NCBI RefSeq assembly: GCF_000178855.1
Contig: NZ_ADVG01000004.1
Coordinates: 682,001 to 746,000, forward strand
Reading direction: 5' to 3'
Origin: Ktedonobacter racemifer DSM 44963
GTDB lineage: Bacteria > Chloroflexota > Ktedonobacteria > Ktedonobacterales > Ktedonobacteraceae
DNA length: 64,000 nt
Each line of letters starts with the position of its first letter. The stretch's first letter is position 1. The notes under the pieces were generated by a model. The model searched no databases. It saw only the letters and a list, made by a program, of their open reading frames with translations, and was not told the origin of the DNA. Of the stretch, positions 1 to 7,214 are shown piece by piece. A program made the position numbers and the translations under genes.

Positions 1-1
1 A

Positions 2-94
2 CTTGGACTGGAACTTGCGCCCATCTCTTTGCAACAATTGATCGTGCACCTCACGAGCGAGCGACCCGAAAGAAAGGCTGTGGAAGTCCTATGA
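2..94 (+). CDS. C-terminal end of an ABC transporter ATP-binding protein (partial)
   Basis: The frame is open from base 2 to a TGA at 92-94 and encodes about 30 residues ending in KAVEVL. The gene begins before the window. The stop overlaps the ATG of the next gene (ATGA at 91-94), which suggests translational coupling with a six-helix membrane protein. That arrangement is typical of an ATPase followed by its permease. No ATPase motif lies inside the window, so the assignment rests on position alone. Confidence 0.45.
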   Translation, partial: LGLELAPISLQQLIVHLTSERPERKAVEVL

Positions 95-786
95 ATCGCA
101 TGCAAGCTATACTCCATATACACTCCAAAGACTGGTTCTGGTGGCTTCTCGCGCCCTGGTGCTGGGCTTTGTTACCATCTTTCGCCGTCAACTTGATCAT
201 AAGTTTGTTCGCGCATACAGATGCGGGCATTTATACAGGCGGCCTAGTCTCCATTTACATCTATATGCTCATCATTGGCGCGCTCGTTGTGTATCGCACC
301 TTTTCCTTCGCCCTTGGTTTTACCATGCGCCGCACAGATTATATTCTGGGGACAACGCTAGTCGCAATAACAGTTTGCGCAATCGAAGCCATTGTGCTGC
401 TTCTACTCTCCTTCATTGAAGCAGATCTCACAGGGGGCTGGGGCGTGAGGCTGCACTTCTTCCACCTGCCCTATGTTAGCGATGGCTCGTTCCTGGCTCA
501 ATTCTGGGTGTACTTTATTGCCCTAGCAACCCTTTATGCTCTAGGTTTTATTATCGGTAGCCTCTATCAGCGCGCTGGTCGTACTGGCCTGCTGGCTACG
601 AGTGGTGCGGCGCTACTACTTGGCACAATTGGCTCCTTCGCCTGTACACAGTACAATTGGTGGGGTAACATCTTCGCCTGGTTAACCCATCAGAGCACCG
701 CTGATCTAGCTTCATGGTTCCTTTTGCCGCTCGTTGCCTGCCTCTCGATCTCCTATGTATTGCTGCGTAAAGCAACTATAGCTTAG
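91..786 (+). CDS. ABC-2-type transporter permease-like membrane protein
   Basis: This 231-aa protein is almost entirely hydrophobic. About six membrane spans can be seen, near residues 17-39, 48-70, 86-107, 132-152, 167-185 and 205-225. There is no signal peptide or soluble domain. It overlaps the preceding partial frame by 4 nt, so it is probably the membrane partner of an ABC ATPase. Six spans and about 230 residues fit ABC-2 or bacitracin-type permeases, but no diagnostic motif confirms this. A small two-span protein follows 21 nt later and may belong to the same operon. Confidence 0.5.
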   Translation: MNRMQAILHIHSKDWFWWLLAPWCWALLPSFAVNLIISLFAHTDAGIYTGGLVSIYIYMLIIGALVVYRTFSFALGFTMRRTDYILGTTLVAITVCAIEAIVLLLLSFIEADLTGGWGVRLHFFHLPYVSDGSFLAQFWVYFIALATLYALGFIIGSLYQRAGRTGLLATSGAALLLGTIGSFACTQYNWWGNIFAWLTHQSTADLASWFLLPLVACLSISYVLLRKATIA

Positions 787-807
787 ATAGCAGAAAGGAA
801 AAGCATT

Positions 808-1122
808 ATGTCGACTCTCAGCCACACCAATCATTCCTCCTATGGAGCATATGAAATGCAATCAGCAAGCGAACATCAGGAGTACGAGATGTCCTCTTTC
901 CAGAAGCAAGACAAAGTAGCCAATGAGAAGATTCGCGCTCCCAAGCGCGACATGCGGAACATCTACCGCTTTATACTGGCAATCACCTCCATGCTCATGC
1001 TCATTCCATTTGCCCTCCTCTTTATGGTTTTTATGGGAGGACCACAGGGCTGGATTGGCTTTGGCATCGCCGCCATTGCCATCTTTCTCATCGCCGTCGT
1101 CGCCATTGATAAAATTGAGTAG
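808..1122 (+). CDS. Small two-span membrane protein, function unknown
   Basis: The 104-aa product has a polar, Ser/Gln-rich N-terminal half of about 48 residues. Two hydrophobic helices follow, near residues 51-72 and 77-97, and the tail is short (DKIE). The start has a good ribosome site, AAAGGA, about 9 nt upstream. It lies just behind the permease-like gene on the same strand and may be a transporter accessory protein. I do not recognise the family. Confidence 0.6.
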   Translation: MSTLSHTNHSSYGAYEMQSASEHQEYEMSSFQKQDKVANEKIRAPKRDMRNIYRFILAITSMLMLIPFALLFMVFMGGPQGWIGFGIAAIAIFLIAVVAIDKIE

Positions 1123-1208
1123 TTAAGTCATACATCAGGTAAAGCATACAACCGGCTGATACTTGGGCAAAAATAGGCTTAAAGTGTCACTACTTGAAAG
1201 GACTCACC

Positions 1209-2381
1209 ATGTCAACCCAGATTGACCAGGAAACATCCAATACACTTGAAGCGCCGCTCGCATCAGAAGCCACGGCACGACCACGGCTCTTCTTTGTCGA
1301 CCATACACGCATTTTCCTAACGACGCTGGTCATCATACATCATCTTGCGCTCACCTATATTGCTGGTCCCTGGTATTACCGGGAAACAACATATGACCTG
1401 CTCACAAACTTGCTCCTGGGGCTGCTGGTTCTCTTTAACCAGTCTTTCTTCATGGGCTGCTTCTTCCTGATCTCAGGCTACTTTACACCCGGCTCATATA
1501 ATCGCAAAGGACCGAAGGCATTTCTCAGAGACAGGTTTCTACGCCTGGGGCTGCCGCTCCTGATCTTTACATTCATCCTCAATCCCTTGATCATCTACCT
1601 TGGTGCTGGAACACCTATGCCCTACGGGTCATTCCTGCTTAAGTATGGCGTTTCTACCATTGGCACTGGACCGCTCTGGTTCGTCGAGGCGCTGCTGGTC
1701 TTTGACTGCCTCTATGTATTCTGGCGCTGGCTGACTCGTAAGCGCACAACTTCTACACCCGCCACTGCGATCAGCAAGCCGCTGACCTATCGCGCTATCC
1801 TGGCGTTCATACTCTCCCTGGCGCTTATCACCTTCCTGGTGCGCCTCTGGCTCCCTTTTGGCTGGACAGTCCCGTTGGTGAATCTTATCCCTTCCAACTT
1901 CCCACAGTATATCGGCCTCTTCCTTATTGGTCTGCTGGCCACTCGACATGGCTGGTTTCAAAACATTCCAACCTCAATGGGAAAGATTGGCCTGGGCGTT
2001 GCGCTCGGTTCCACGCTTATACTCTTTCTTCCAGCTCTGCTAAGTGGTTGGGGAACCTTCGCTGGCGGTCTGCACTGGCAGGCATTTGTCTACGCGCTCT
2101 GGGAAGCACTCATGGGAGTTGGCATGAGCATGGGCCTGCTCGTCTTCTTCCGCCAGCGTATGAACCGGCAAGGCAACCTGGGGAAGCTCCTTAGTAGGCA
2201 AGCCTACGCAGTCTATATCATTCACGCCCTTATCCTGGTCTGCGTGGCGGAATATGCGTTAGGTAGTCTGCACCTCTATCCACTGCTCAAGTTTGCACTC
2301 GCTATGCTCATTTCTATCCCGCTCTGTTTAGTGTGCGCCTACTTGCTCCGCAAGCTCCCACTAGCGCGCAAGATCCTCTAA
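1209..2381 (+). CDS. Acyltransferase family 3 membrane protein (OpgC/MdoC-like)
   Basis: The predicted protein has 390 aa and about ten membrane helices. Its N-terminal motif FFVDHTRIFLTTLVIIHH matches the start of acyltransferase-3 proteins, where an early helix carries the catalytic His. These proteins transfer acyl or succinyl groups to membrane or surface sugars. The ATG at 1209 is preferred over the in-frame TTG at 1194, because AAAGGA sits 6 nt before the ATG. The substrate cannot be told. The gene is followed by a divergence-free spacer holding the tetR promoter. Confidence 0.75.
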   Translation: MSTQIDQETSNTLEAPLASEATARPRLFFVDHTRIFLTTLVIIHHLALTYIAGPWYYRETTYDLLTNLLLGLLVLFNQSFFMGCFFLISGYFTPGSYNRKGPKAFLRDRFLRLGLPLLIFTFILNPLIIYLGAGTPMPYGSFLLKYGVSTIGTGPLWFVEALLVFDCLYVFWRWLTRKRTTSTPATAISKPLTYRAILAFILSLALITFLVRLWLPFGWTVPLVNLIPSNFPQYIGLFLIGLLATRHGWFQNIPTSMGKIGLGVALGSTLILFLPALLSGWGTFAGGLHWQAFVYALWEALMGVGMSMGLLVFFRQRMNRQGNLGKLLSRQAYAVYIIHALILVCVAEYALGSLHLYPLLKFALAMLISIPLCLVCAYLLRKLPLARKIL

Positions 2382-2414
2382 GCATAACATACTACACATC
2401 ATTTCTACTGGTCC

Positions 2415-2454
2415 TTGACATTCTCATAGTTAGTACTGTATAGTACTAACTATG
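2415..2454 (+). promoter_or_regulatory. tetR promoter with perfect 13-bp inverted-repeat operator overlapping the start codon
   Basis: TTGACA (2415-2420) and TATAGT (2439-2444) are 18 nt apart. A perfect inverted repeat has arms at 2425-2437 and 2442-2454 with a 4-nt spacer. It covers the -10 box and runs through the ATG at 2452. Its core, TTAGTAC-N6-GTACTAA, recurs at 3120-3139 before the next gene. The predicted transcription start falls on or next to the ATG, so the mRNA would be leaderless. Confidence 0.8.
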
Positions 2455-3039
2455 AGAAGCACATCGAATCGTGACCAGGTCATCAAGGTAGGGGCCGAGC
2501 TATTTCTTGCTCATGGCTTTACTACCACGAGTATGGATGACGTGGTCAAGCAGAGTGGCGTTGCCAAATCGAATATCTACTATCACTTTCAGAGCAAGGA
2601 CGAGCTGGCCCTGGCTGTGCTAGAAAAGCATATCGCTTCGCTGCAACTGCTCTTCCGCCAGTGCGTACTTGAAAACAAGAACGGCACACTTTTACAGAAG
2701 CTACGAGCGTATACCGATGGGTTGATTGCTGAACTCGTCGAGCGCGAGTGCGTCGGAGGTTGCCCTCTTATGTCACTGATGGTGGAGGCTGGGAAGGCCA
2801 ACGAACGTCTGCGCGAACGTCTGCGCCAGTTCTTCAGCCAGCAAAATCAGGGTCTTGAGAAACTCCTGAATGAGGGGAAGCGCCTGGGAGAGGTCCGCGC
2901 TGACCTGCCAACGTCAGCCCTTGCTTCTCTGTTCATTTCATGGCTTGAAGGGAGCCTGATGGTGGCGAGCATCGAGAAGAGCGCCACAGCACTCCGGCAA
3001 GAACGCGATGCCCTGCTTCACCTATTAAAATCCTCCTGA
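2452..3039 (+). CDS. TetR/AcrR family transcriptional regulator
   Basis: This 195-aa protein has an N-terminal TetR helix-turn-helix at about residues 22-45, including TTSMDDVVKQSGVAKSNIYY. A helical ligand-binding C-terminal half follows. A symmetric operator overlaps its own start codon, and the same core motif precedes the metallohydrolase gene downstream, so it probably represses itself and that gene. No ribosome site precedes the ATG, which fits leaderless translation. The C-terminal region resembles TetR proteins with a Cys-rich CVGGCPL segment near residue 100. The ligand is unknown. Confidence 0.9.
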   Translation: MRSTSNRDQVIKVGAELFLAHGFTTTSMDDVVKQSGVAKSNIYYHFQSKDELALAVLEKHIASLQLLFRQCVLENKNGTLLQKLRAYTDGLIAELVERECVGGCPLMSLMVEAGKANERLRERLRQFFSQQNQGLEKLLNEGKRLGEVRADLPTSALASLFISWLEGSLMVASIEKSATALRQERDALLHLLKSS

Positions 3040-3117
3040 TTACTAAAACCAAAGTGGCCCTCTTTTTAAATGACAGTCTGTCAAATAGAAAGAAGTTTGC
3101 TCTTTTTTTTGCACACA

Positions 3118-3141
3118 TATTAGTACCATTCAGTACTAATA
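3118..3141 (+). promoter_or_regulatory. Second TetR operator, upstream of the metallohydrolase gene
   Basis: The arms TATTAGTAC (3118-3126) and GTACTAATA (3133-3141) form a perfect inverted repeat with a 6-nt spacer. They share the core TTAGTAC-N6-GTACTAA with the tetR operator. The site ends 15 nt before the ATG at 3157. A shorter palindrome, TGACAG-T-CTGTCA, lies at 3071-3083. Confidence 0.75.
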
Positions 3142-3156
3142 CAAAGGAGAGTAGCT

Positions 3157-3876
3157 ATGCAACACATTCAACAAGGTATTTCTAGTATCGAGGGTCTACA
3201 CCTCGCCCACAGCTATGTCATCGAGGCCGCCGATGGCCTGACGCTTGTCGATACGGGAGTTCCCGGCTCTCTTCCTCAGATGGAGAAGGAACTCAAGAAC
3301 GCAGGTTATCAGCTTAACCAGGTCAAACGCATTCTTATCACGCACGCCCACTGGGATCACTATGGCAGCCTGGCCGCCCTCAAGGAGGCAACTAGCACCC
3401 AGGTCTACGCCCACCATCGCTATGAGAGCGCGGTCATTCGTGGCGAGAAGAGACCCTTGCATCCCTCAAAGGCGAAGCTAGGCGCCTTTGACCGCCTCGT
3501 CTATGATGCCTGGGTGATACCCAAACTACGCCATACCGTAGCTGTTCCGGTGGACTACGAACTTAAGGAGGGTGATCGACTCGACGAGGTGCTTCCCGGC
3601 CTGGAGGTTGTGGACCTGGCGGGACATAGCCCAGGCCAGTGCGGCTTCTGGCACGCGGAGCGCGGTATTCTCTTTGGAGGGGATGTTATGATGCGCTCCC
3701 CCCTGGGTCGTTTCCTCCTACCCATGGTTGCAGCGACTCCCGATATAGCCGAGGCCAAACGCTCAATCCATAAAGTTGCTGAACTAAATGTCGCGACCAT
3801 CTGCCTCGGCCACGGCCAACCACTGATCGGCAATGCCGCCAGCATCATTAAAGCCTTTGCCAGTAAGTTCTCTTAA
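3157..3876 (+). CDS. Metallo-beta-lactamase-fold hydrolase
   Basis: The 239-aa protein carries the zinc signature HAHWDH at residues 63-68, a later GHSPGQ motif and a C-terminal LGHGQP. These are the usual metal ligands of the MBL fold. An insert between the metal motifs (about residues 100-140) resembles lactonase- or glyoxalase-II-like members. A strong ribosome site, AAAGGAG, precedes the ATG. The shared operator motif points to control by the adjacent TetR protein, perhaps in response to the substrate. The substrate itself is not evident. Confidence 0.88.
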   Translation: MQHIQQGISSIEGLHLAHSYVIEAADGLTLVDTGVPGSLPQMEKELKNAGYQLNQVKRILITHAHWDHYGSLAALKEATSTQVYAHHRYESAVIRGEKRPLHPSKAKLGAFDRLVYDAWVIPKLRHTVAVPVDYELKEGDRLDEVLPGLEVVDLAGHSPGQCGFWHAERGILFGGDVMMRSPLGRFLLPMVAATPDIAEAKRSIHKVAELNVATICLGHGQPLIGNAASIIKAFASKFS

Positions 3877-3982
3877 GCCTGGACGAAACAGGCTAAACCG
3901 CCGAAAATCAGGTGAAGGTTTGACACAGAGGTTCTTGACCCAGCACTTTTGGTCGAACCTTCAGCCAATTTACCACAAGTAC

Positions 3983-4011
3983 TTGCGAGGAAATGAGCGA
4001 ACGCTTATACT
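3983..4011 (+). promoter_or_regulatory. Promoter of a likely leaderless methyltransferase mRNA
   Basis: TTGCGA (3983-3988) and TATACT (4006-4011) are separated by 17 nt. The expected transcription start is at 4018-4019, exactly at the ATG of the methyltransferase. No ribosome site is visible before that ATG. Confidence 0.5.
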
Positions 4012-4018
4012 ACAGACC

Positions 4019-4636
4019 ATGACAAAGCATCTCGCCGAACAGATCCCTGAGATATATGAGCGATACGCTCTTGAATGGGATGCTGATCGCAATAGCAGAA
4101 AATGGAATGACAAGGGTTGGCATGATCGGTTCGTCAAATGCCTGACTGAAGGCGCAACTATTCTTGATCTTGGATGTGGGTCAGGAATGCCTGTCGCTCA
4201 CAATCTCGTGCAGCATGGACTTCGTGTCACTGGTGTCGATACCTCTCCGACGCTCATCGCGCTCTGTCGCAGGCGCATGCCGGAGCAGGAGTGGATTGTG
4301 TCGGATATGCGGGCAGTCACGCTTCACCGACGATTTGACGGCATTCTCGGTTGGGACAGCTTTTTCTTCCTCAAGTCCGATGATCAGCGAAAAATGTTCA
4401 ACGTGTTCGCCGCCCACGCAGCCCCTTCCGCTTTCATAATGTTCAATACGGGTCCACGGCACGGCGAGGCGATTGGTGAGTATCGGGGAGAATCACTCTA
4501 CCATGCCAGCCTCGATCCAGCGGAATACCAGATGTTGCTTGATCAATTCGGCTTCGATGTTGTGGCACATGCTGTCGAAGACCCTACTGCTGGTGGACGA
4601 ACAGTCTGGCTTGCTCAATCTCGAAGGCGATCGTGA
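4019..4636 (+). CDS. Class I SAM-dependent methyltransferase
   Basis: From the ATG at 4019 the protein has 205 aa. Motif I, ILDLGCGSG, is at residues 48-56, an acidic ribose-binding position follows (VTGVDTS), and the post-II segment is DGILGWDSFFFL. These features fit a small-molecule class I methyltransferase. The frame stays open back to 3833, but that would overlap the hydrolase gene. A promoter ending right at 4019 and the start of similarity there favour 4019. The acceptor substrate is unknown. The gene converges on cobS. Confidence 0.8.
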   Translation: MTKHLAEQIPEIYERYALEWDADRNSRKWNDKGWHDRFVKCLTEGATILDLGCGSGMPVAHNLVQHGLRVTGVDTSPTLIALCRRRMPEQEWIVSDMRAVTLHRRFDGILGWDSFFFLKSDDQRKMFNVFAAHAAPSAFIMFNTGPRHGEAIGEYRGESLYHASLDPAEYQMLLDQFGFDVVAHAVEDPTAGGRTVWLAQSRRRS

Positions 4637-4715
4637 TCGTACATAGCCCAGATTCAGAAGTGTACCAGATCCACTCTTCGCCTCATTTATCAATAGGTCC
4701 ATTAGCATATATCGT

Positions 4716-5678
4716 TTAGAATAGCGCCAATACAAGGAGCAGCACAACCTCGGTGAACTCCTCAATCGCGCCATAGCTGTCGCCTGTCAGGCCGCCTATC
4801 TGCGCGTTTATCCAGTTGCCAAACAGAAGGGCACAGATACCAGCACACACCCAGATTAGCAGGCCTATGAGCAGACCCAGCCCCGAGGCCAGCCAGGCGC
4901 CCACTATCAGCGCGATCACCAACGAGATAACTCCTGCCTGCAACACCTGTCCGCGTGTAACCACCTGCCTATAGCTGACACCCAGACCACTCGTGCGCGC
5001 ATTGGGGAAAACATACAGAGCGAGTAGCATGGCCCAACGCCCCAGAACCAGTGTCAACATGAGCGAGGGCACCAGGTGCGCGCCCGAGATGCTCCCCAAA
5101 AAGGCCCACTTGAGAAGCAGTGCGCAGATGCCCCCCAGGACACCAAAGCTACCTACGCGACTATCGCGCATGATCTCCAGTTTGCGCTCACGCGTCCTCC
5201 CTCCCAGTAACCCATCGCACGAGTCCATCAAGCCATCCAGGTGTAGCCCACCCGTCAGGATCACCAGCCCGACGACACACAATGCGGTCAACGCCAGGTG
5301 CGGCAGACGAAAGCCCAATATCCAGGTGACCAGCCATAAGAGCAGGCTAAATATTAACCCGACTATAGGAAAATAGGCGGCGCCAATCCTTGTCTGACTG
5401 CTTGTGCTAGCGTCCTGCGTGCTCTGCGGCGCTCGCCCAGACCTCGAAGGTACTGGCAATACGGAGAGGAACTGTACTGCCGCGACGAACTCGGCATACT
5501 GCTCACCTAATGAAGTATTTGTTGGGGATAGCGATGGTCGCCACTTTGGTCCGCGCGGGGATTGAGCTCCCGGCGCTTGCCGCCCCCTGCTCACGCTACC
5601 ATAGCTCGTTCCTCCTGGTCGCCAGGACCCTGAGTCCCGCTCAGTTGGCATACTATGTGGTGTTGGCTCATTCTCCAT
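4716..5678 (-). CDS. cobS: Cobalamin synthase (adenosylcobinamide-GDP ribazoletransferase)
   Basis: CobS joins adenosylcobinamide-GDP to alpha-ribazole in the membrane, the last assembly step of cobalamin. The sequence shows QFLSVLPVP near the start of the conserved domain, then GGLHLDGLMDSCDGLLGG with its metal-binding acidic residues and MRDSRVGSFGV. Several membrane helices follow. The protein has 320 aa against a usual size of about 250, because roughly 80 polar, Pro/Ser-rich residues precede the conserved domain. AAAAGGAG lies 12 nt before the ATG, so this long start is credible. It lies downstream of cobC. Confidence 0.9.
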   Translation of the reverse strand: MENEPTPHSMPTERDSGSWRPGGTSYGSVSRGRQAPGAQSPRGPKWRPSLSPTNTSLGEQYAEFVAAVQFLSVLPVPSRSGRAPQSTQDASTSSQTRIGAAYFPIVGLIFSLLLWLVTWILGFRLPHLALTALCVVGLVILTGGLHLDGLMDSCDGLLGGRTRERKLEIMRDSRVGSFGVLGGICALLLKWAFLGSISGAHLVPSLMLTLVLGRWAMLLALYVFPNARTSGLGVSYRQVVTRGQVLQAGVISLVIALIVGAWLASGLGLLIGLLIWVCAGICALLFGNWINAQIGGLTGDSYGAIEEFTEVVLLLVLALF

Positions 5679-5740
5679 ACTCTGACTGCGCTCCTTTTAC
5701 CGTTATACTGGAACATCTCAAATGAGGAAAGGGAATTTGT

Positions 5741-5781
5741 GGGGGACACCCCACACCCCGGCAGGAGGGAGACCCTCCTGC
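5741..5781 (-). repeat. Two short GC-rich hairpins between cobC and cobS
   Basis: GTGGGG pairs with CCCCAC around GAC, and GCAGGAGG (5761-5768) pairs with CCTCCTGC (5774-5781). They occupy the 129-nt spacer of the cob gene pair. No cobalamin riboswitch consensus was recognised here. They may attenuate or stabilise the message. Confidence 0.4.
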
Positions 5782-5807
5782 ACCTCCCCTCTTTTCTGAT
5801 CACCTAG

Positions 5808-6500
5808 TTACCGCTGCTCATTCAGAAGCACCAGTATGGCTGCTAGCGGCTCACCCTCTTTCTGACCGGGAAAGAGGTCAATAGCGCTCAGCGAACCAGG
5901 GTCCAGGCGAAACTGCCACTGGCGCTCCACGGGAGATGCCAGCAGGAGACAAAACAGCACACGCAATGGACCGCCATGACTTACGAGCACATAGTGAGCC
6001 TGTTCCTCCCCCTGCCCTCCAACCCCAACATTCACATCCATAAATGTTTTGCGCAGACCCTTGCGCACACGCGTGACCAATTGCTCAAAGCTCTCCCCAC
6101 CTGGCGGCGCCTCGCCCACCGGATCACGAAAAAAACCTGGTTGCTCCGAGGCATTAGCCATAATCCCTTCATAGGTCAGACCCTCCCAGGCACCAAAGTG
6201 CATCTCTCGCCACTCTAGCGCCTGCTCTATGGTCATCGATCCTGGTACGCTCCGGCTGATGATCTCGGCTGTCTGCACGGCACGCTGGGTATCGCTACTA
6301 TAAATTTTTGCAATAACCTTTCCCTTGAAACGCTGCGCCAGCCAGCGAGCCTGTTCCTCTCCTTCTGATACGAGCGGCGGGTCACTCCAGCCACAATAAC
6401 GCTTCTCCACGCTCCACTGCGTCACCCCATGCCGCACCAGCCACAATCGAAACGGTCTACGCAACATCCTCAACTCTTCCAGACTCACATCACCAACCAT
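5808..6500 (-). CDS. cobC: Histidine phosphatase family protein, probable alpha-ribazole phosphatase
   Basis: The protein has 230 aa from the ATG at 6500. It has the catalytic motif LVRHG at residues 21-25, with the phospho-acceptor His in RHG, then YCGWSDPPL and a later SHGGPLRVL motif. These features define the phosphoglycerate-mutase-like phosphatase superfamily. Position directly upstream of cobS supports the alpha-ribazole-5-phosphate phosphatase role in building the lower ligand of cobalamin. A run of AGGGGGAG precedes paired ATGs at 6503 and 6500. A TTG at 6524 is an alternative start. Other phosphatase roles are possible. Confidence 0.75.
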   Translation of the reverse strand: MVGDVSLEELRMLRRPFRLWLVRHGVTQWSVEKRYCGWSDPPLVSEGEEQARWLAQRFKGKVIAKIYSSDTQRAVQTAEIISRSVPGSMTIEQALEWREMHFGAWEGLTYEGIMANASEQPGFFRDPVGEAPPGGESFEQLVTRVRKGLRKTFMDVNVGVGGQGEEQAHYVLVSHGGPLRVLFCLLLASPVERQWQFRLDPGSLSAIDLFPGQKEGEPLAAILVLLNEQR

Positions 6501-6544
6501 CATCTCCCCCCTTAATATACGCAATCATTAGAGCATCTACCAAA

Positions 6545-6626
6545 TTGTAGGGACCAAGCTGGCTTGGACTTTTCCCAAGGGCAGCAGTGATCAGCTCCCA
6601 TGGCAAAACCATGCTAGCATGGTCCC
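6545..6626. repeat. Decayed palindromic repeat related to those at 25528 and 31191
   Basis: TTGTAGGGACCAAGC (6545-6559) faces GCTTGG (6562-6567), but the outer right arm has diverged. A second palindrome, ACCATGC-TA-GCATGGT, spans 6608-6623. The spacer separates two minus-strand genes. Confidence 0.45.
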
Positions 6627-6660
6627 TCCATAATCAGTAGCTGCGTACGCCAGTAGCGGG

Positions 6661-7134
6661 CTACTCTCCGCGTAGCTCCTCGCGCAAGGGTGAGGCTGGA
6701 TCGTTTTGCAGGAGAAAGAGCAGGCGCTTGCTGGAGCCGCCGCTGTCGGGGGTGGCGGCGCTCACAATCTGCTGTAGCTCCTCCGCATCCAGGTCACGCG
6801 AGGGATCCCAGCCGTAGCGTTTGATGTCCACGCGGTCCTCCCCGGAAAATTCAATGCCCTCAGCCTCCAATAGCTCGCGCATGCGCCCTTTCTGCCCAAA
6901 GGCCCAGCTTCCGCTCAGCTCGCCCTTGCTATTCACCACGCGCTGAGCGGGCACCTCCTCATGCGCGTCATTCATGATCCAGCCAATCATGCGCGCCCCG
7001 CGTGGATAGCCCAGCGCCTTGCCAATCCAGCCATAGGTCGTCACGCGCCCCGCCGGGCAAGCCTCCACCAGGGCAAAGACCCGCGCCTTCAACAGCGCTA
7101 CCGACTCCGGCGTCGAAGCAGAATTCTGTACCAT
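6661..7134 (-). CDS. Alkyltransferase-like protein (MGMT fold without the active-site Cys)
   Basis: The 157-aa protein has the DNA-binding fold of O6-methylguanine methyltransferases. GRVTTYGWIGKALG and YPRGARMIGW carry the Tyr and Arg-finger positions. Where MGMT has PCHR, this protein has PAQR at residues 62-65, so it cannot accept an alkyl group. Family knowledge says such ATL proteins bind alkylated DNA and hand it to nucleotide excision repair. The C-terminal extension after residue 75 is longer than in minimal ATLs. The ATG at 7134 is chosen because AAAAGGAAG lies 8 nt upstream. Confidence 0.82.
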   Translation of the reverse strand: MVQNSASTPESVALLKARVFALVEACPAGRVTTYGWIGKALGYPRGARMIGWIMNDAHEEVPAQRVVNSKGELSGSWAFGQKGRMRELLEAEGIEFSGEDRVDIKRYGWDPSRDLDAEELQQIVSAATPDSGGSSKRLLFLLQNDPASPLREELRGE

Positions 7135-7214
7135 ATCACACTTCCTTTTGCGTAATTCTTGTAAGCTCAAAACGCATAGTACCGCAATCACCCTCACCGA
7201 TGCAAGTGTAAGAA

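Noticed and set aside
5679..6660. Cobalamin riboswitch near cobC/cobS
   Set aside because: Neither the spacer nor the region upstream of cobC shows the conserved B12-box pattern. Only short GC hairpins and a decayed repeat are present.
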